A stretch of DNA of 64,000 nt from Chryseobacterium jejuense (GTDB taxonomy: Bacteria; Bacteroidota; Bacteroidia; Flavobacteriales; Weeksellaceae), in NCBI RefSeq assembly GCF_900100075.1, contig NZ_FNEG01000001.1:744001-808000 (forward strand), read 5' to 3'. Under the pieces are notes generated by a model that searched no databases, was not told the DNA's origin, and saw only the letters and a list, made by a program, of their open reading frames with translations. Shown here in pieces: positions 61,128-64,000 of the stretch (positions within the stretch are counted from its first letter, which is position 1; each line of letters begins with the position of its first letter). Both the position numbers and the translations under genes were made by a program.

Positions 61128-61850
61128 ATGAATGGCAATGAGGCAATGCTTTCCGGGTATATCAATATGTTTTGGCAATTTTCCTGGCCACAATGGATTG
61201 TGTTGAGTCTGATTAGCAATATTTTTCTGTATTTATTTTCAATCGGACTGTATCTTTTTATTGATAAAACATGTCGTAAAAGTCCATTACAGGAGAAGGA
61301 TCATCCTGTTTCAGCATCAGATTTTTATCTTAGCCTTTTTACCATTATCTGTAACAGCCTTGTGATGCTGATAGGTGTTTTTTTATGGAAGAATAACTGG
61401 ATTGAGCTGGGCACTGCCCAATCGGGAATCAGGATTGGCCTGGAGGTGATTGCATTACTTCTTTTCATGGATATTTTCATGTACTTCTTTCACTATGCGG
61501 CTCATTTACCTTTTGTCTATAAAATGATCCACGGAAAGCATCATGAGCATGTGAGTACCAATTTTCTGAGCCTTTTTGTTCTTCATCCTTTTGAAACCAT
61601 AGGTTTTGGACTCATGATGCTGGTCTTGCTGATATGTTATGATTTTTCTGTAATTTCCATTTCTATTTACCTGTTTATTAACCTTATTTGGGGAACCATT
61701 GGGCATCTGAACCGGGAATTTTTTCCTGCTAGCTTTGATAGATTTTTTGTAGGAACTACCAGGTTCCATAACCAGCATCATTTGGATGAAACTAAAAACT
61801 TTGGATTTTATACCTCTATCTGGGACAGACTGTTTAGAACTTATAAATAG
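61128..61850 (+). CDS. sterol desaturase/fatty acid hydroxylase superfamily protein
   Basis: 240 residues with about five membrane helices. The diiron histidine boxes are HYAAH, HGKHHEH and HNQHH, the order and spacing of this superfamily. It would hydroxylate or desaturate a lipid. A monocistronic gene with a nearby TACATTTA -7-like element. The exact substrate cannot be told. Confidence 0.88.
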   Translation: MNGNEAMLSGYINMFWQFSWPQWIVLSLISNIFLYLFSIGLYLFIDKTCRKSPLQEKDHPVSASDFYLSLFTIICNSLVMLIGVFLWKNNWIELGTAQSGIRIGLEVIALLLFMDIFMYFFHYAAHLPFVYKMIHGKHHEHVSTNFLSLFVLHPFETIGFGLMMLVLLICYDFSVISISIYLFINLIWGTIGHLNREFFPASFDRFFVGTTRFHNQHHLDETKNFGFYTSIWDRLFRTYK

Positions 61851-61894
61851 GAGAGTAGGCTATTTTAGTTGATACATTGGAAGTGATAAATTTT

Positions 61895-62600
61895 CTCGCA
61901 GATTTTGCTGATTACGCAGATTCTCCCAAAGGCTTTTTAATCGCCACAAATACATACATGAGTGATTTTTGCTGAGAATCTTTGATTCTCTTGCGCCTTA
62001 AAAATATACATAATTATGATAATCTCTTGCGCCTTTGCGTTTTCTAACCAAAAAAAAACTCGCAGATTTTGCTGATTAAGCAAGATTCCTCAAAGTTTTT
62101 TTTATCACCACAAATACATACATGAGTAATTTTTGCTGAGAATCTTTGATTCTCTTGCGCCTTAAAAATATGCATAATTATGATAATCTCTTGCGCCTTT
62201 GCGTTTTCCGGCCAAAAAAAAATCTCGCAGATTTTGCTGATTATGCAGATTCTCCCAAAGGCTTTTTAATCGCCACAAATACATACATGAGTGATTTTTG
62301 CTGAGAATCTTTGATTCTCTTGCGCCTTAAAAATATACATAATTATGATAATCTCTTGCGCCTTTGCGTTTTCCAACCTAAAAAATCTTGCAGATTTTGC
62401 TGATTACGCAGATTCCTCAAAGGCTTTTTAATCGCCACAAATACATACATGAGTGATTTTTGCTGAGAATCTTTGATTCTCTTGCGCCTTAAAAATATGC
62501 ATAATTATGATAATCTCTTGCACCTTTGCGATTCCCAACCTAAAAAATCTTGCAGATTTTGCAGATGTCTGATAGCGCTTTTAATCGCCACGAATGCACG
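61895..62600. repeat. tandem array of about 163-bp intergenic units (4 plus partial)
   Basis: Units start at 61895, 62059, 62224 and 62387, with a partial fifth at 62549. Period 162-165 bp. Each contains CGCAGATTTTGCTGATTA, AATCGCCACAAATACATACA, a perfect hairpin GAGAATC-TTT-GATTCTC, ATAATTATGATAATCTC and TTGCGCCTTTGCG. Neighbouring units differ by scattered single bases. It fills the convergent gap between the hydroxylase gene and the zinc-ribbon gene. No open frame runs through it. Confidence 0.85.
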
Positions 62601-62627
62601 AATAAAATAATGCATCATTCTAAAAAG

Positions 62628-62679
62628 CTATGTTCTTATGTGGTAAAAATTATTTTTTTTAAACCACATAGAGACATAG
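62628..62679. repeat. CTATGTG-type long hairpin
   Basis: CTATGTTCTTATGTGGT (62628-62644) and AACCACATAGAGACATAG (62662-62679) form a long stem around an AT-rich loop. It is a second copy of the hairpin at 30152-30199. From 62600 to 62775 nothing else is seen. Confidence 0.6.
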
Positions 62680-62775
62680 GATATTGAAAAGGAAGATATG
62701 CGGGTGTATTTAATTATTATTTTGAAGCCTCTTTGCGTCTTTTGCGTTGAGAATAACAACTTTTAGCCTCAAACA

Positions 62776-63054
62776 CTAATTTTCATTCAGCTCTTTGGCC
62801 TCATCCCAGCAGGCTGCACAAAGGATTTTATAATCACAATGGGTGAACCAGTCTTCCTGATCCTGATCTGTTTCAATCTGTTTCTGAGATTCTTCACACT
62901 TATCACACCAGGCATCGGGGCGGCCAAGGTCAGCATCATCAAATTCATGAAAACCTACAGGAATTCTATCCAGAAGGCTATGGGCAAGATGGGTACACAG
63001 CAAACCAATTTCCTGCTTCCCATGCAGAGAACATTCAGTATATTTTTTTGACAT
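62776..63054 (-). CDS. stand-alone zinc-ribbon-like protein
   Basis: 92 residues. C8/H11, C20/H22, C50/C53 (WCDKC) and C79/C82 (CAACW), matching the N-terminal domain of the fusion encoded at 801-1796. Between them FHEFDDADLGRPDAW and DQDQEDWFTHCDYKILC are the most similar parts. Small, acidic, cytoplasmic. Function not known. It starts 27 nt after the stop of the acidic gene upstream on the same strand (63082-63843), so both should be cotranscribed. Confidence 0.75.
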   Translation of the reverse strand: MSKKYTECSLHGKQEIGLLCTHLAHSLLDRIPVGFHEFDDADLGRPDAWCDKCEESQKQIETDQDQEDWFTHCDYKILCAACWDEAKELNEN

Positions 63055-63081
63055 TTTTAAATAAAGATTGTAGAATAAATT

Positions 63082-63843
63082 TTAAGTGTATTCGAAACAG
63101 ATCACTGCTTTTTTAATGGAATCATCATGAAATAAAAAGATCTGATCTGCTGCATTTTGTTGGAAATCATAGCCTTCAATACAGGCGATGTAGTCTAATA
63201 GCTCTTCATTCAGAGTTGGTTTGTTCATGAGGTTTTCGCCTCCAAAATTACTGTCTTCAAGGCTCTTTTTCTCAATATTAAGCTCTTCAAAGATGCCATA
63301 TAACTTTTTCTCTGCTCTTTCCACCATGTAATCTGAATCTTCATCTTTTTCAAGATCTTCAACGGTTAATTGACGAAGTCTTTCCAGTCTGCGGATATCA
63401 TCTACAATAAGTCCCGGTCTGTAAGAATACTTGTCATACAGTTTACCATGTTTGTTGTAGTACGCTTTTTTCAGCTGATACATGGCTTCATTCATATTAT
63501 ATTCAATGTCCAGATCAGAGAAGTCTTCACCATATTGTTCAGGTGTTATCTCGTTGAATGCCTGGAAGTAGTTCCAATCCGAATCAAATTTATATTTACC
63601 GTCAATAATATCAAAACCCAGCATATCTGATTTCGTAAACTGAGTATGGTACTCTTCACTTTCTTCTCCCACACAGCCGTCATAGATTTCTTTTACAGAA
63701 ACAATATGAAGCCATTCATTTTTAGAAGGCTCAAGCAGTTGAAGATTAAAAGAGCAAATAGGGAGGAAGTATTTCTTATGGTTTTCCAGGTCATCATAAA
63801 AAACATCTTCATAATCCGGGAAAAGTTTGATGAATTCACTCAT
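63082..63843 (-). CDS. acidic hypothetical protein
   Basis: 253 residues, strongly acidic, no signal or membrane segment. Stretches such as MSEFIKLFPDYEDVFYDDLE and GYDFQQNAADQIFLFHDDS. Family not recognised. Like the acidic protein at 206-796 it lies directly before a gene with the zinc-ribbon-like domain, which suggests a repeated gene pair, although the two acidic proteins do not look alike. Confidence 0.65.
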   Translation of the reverse strand: MSEFIKLFPDYEDVFYDDLENHKKYFLPICSFNLQLLEPSKNEWLHIVSVKEIYDGCVGEESEEYHTQFTKSDMLGFDIIDGKYKFDSDWNYFQAFNEITPEQYGEDFSDLDIEYNMNEAMYQLKKAYYNKHGKLYDKYSYRPGLIVDDIRRLERLRQLTVEDLEKDEDSDYMVERAEKKLYGIFEELNIEKKSLEDSNFGGENLMNKPTLNEELLDYIACIEGYDFQQNAADQIFLFHDDSIKKAVICFEYT

Positions 63844-63913
63844 AGAGTTGAAATTAATTTTTTAATAATTTAGTGTGTTCAAAAATACAATTAATTACAA
63901 GGATTCAGGAGGA

Positions 63914-64000
63914 TTAAAGTTTGATTTCACTCAAAATCTTACTTAACAGATAATTAAATTGTTCAAGCTCAGCCGGACTAAGTATTGCCGTAGTTTGCTG
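63914..64000 (-). CDS. C-terminal end of a possible MarR-type regulator
   Basis: 28 residues enter from the right edge and stop at 63916-63914: TTAILSPAELEQFNYLLSKI then LSEIKL. The LSPAELEQFNYLLSKIL wording fits the last dimerisation helix of MarR proteins, but the fragment is too short to be sure. Confidence 0.45.
   Translation of the reverse strand, partial: QQTTAILSPAELEQFNYLLSKILSEIKL

Noticed and set aside
61895..62600. CRISPR array
   Set aside because: The repeats are about 163 bp, directly adjoining, with no unique spacers and no cas genes in the window.

Overview
The window is about 64 kb of an AT-rich chromosome from a member of the Bacteroidota, most likely a Chryseobacterium-like flavobacterium (Weeksellaceae). 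The evidence is the -7 promoter element TAnnTTTG in front of many genes, the near absence of Shine-Dalgarno sequences, type IX secretion sorting tails, STN- and carboxypeptidase-regulatory-type TonB receptors, DUF2723 and DUF2480 proteins, and short intergenic repeat families. No phage, integrase, transposase, plasmid functions or CRISPR array was seen.

Layout. 1-1.8 kb: end of an unknown gene, an acidic protein and a zinc-ribbon/SMI1-KNR4 fusion. 1.9-4.2 kb: a Crp-type regulator whose recognition helix keeps the RE..R contact residues, two CRP-like palindromes, a RidA-family gene and an unusual SDR. 4.4-7.9 kb: a large DUF2723 membrane protein. 8.2-13.1 kb: an AraC regulator divergent from a TolC/HlyD/MFS efflux operon. 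13.3-16.3 kb: two DJ-1/PfpI proteins and an MccF-like S66 peptidase. 16.6-17.0 kb: three identical tRNA-Lys genes, with a fourth at 22.6 kb. 17.3-20.4 kb: a GT2/TPR glycosyltransferase, a T9SS cargo and a collagen-like secreted protein. 20.5-22.3 kb: an AraC regulator and a DAPG-hydrolase-like enzyme. 23.5-26.7 kb: two paralogous lipoprotein-TPR-TM-HTH regulators and the remains of a third, then 1.4 kb of AT-rich, nearly gene-free DNA. 28.1-30.0 kb: an AraC gene and a TetX-family flavin monooxygenase.

30.5-37.8 kb (minus strand) is a tight eight-gene operon: hypA, hypB, a UreE-like chaperone, a metal-type ABC transporter (binding protein, permease, ATPase), a GNAT gene and a TonB-dependent receptor. 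It reads as a nickel import and delivery unit with no nickel enzyme next to it. 37.9-44.0 kb: mixed metabolic and regulatory genes. 44.1-49.2 kb: a minus-strand redox operon (superoxide dismutase, DUF2480, flavin reductase-like protein, ferredoxin-NADP reductase-like protein, 2Fe-2S ferredoxin, 4Fe-4S ferredoxin) divergent from a SufR-like iron-sulfur regulator. The shared intergenic region has a perfect palindrome containing CAAC-N6-GTTG, the pattern known for cyanobacterial SufR, plus a second weaker site at the regulator's own start. 49.3-61 kb: an ECF sigma/FecR/TonB-receptor trio followed by two paralogous beta-repeat lipoproteins, a T9SS cargo, another lipoprotein and an S41 protease. 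61.1-64 kb: a fatty acid hydroxylase-family protein, a tandem array of about 163-bp units, a stand-alone copy of the zinc-ribbon domain seen at the left end, an acidic protein and the end of a possible MarR gene.

The two strongest systems are the SufR-like regulator with its predicted operators on a superoxide/ferredoxin operon, and the orphan nickel uptake and maturation operon. All functions are inferred from sequence reading alone; no database search was possible.
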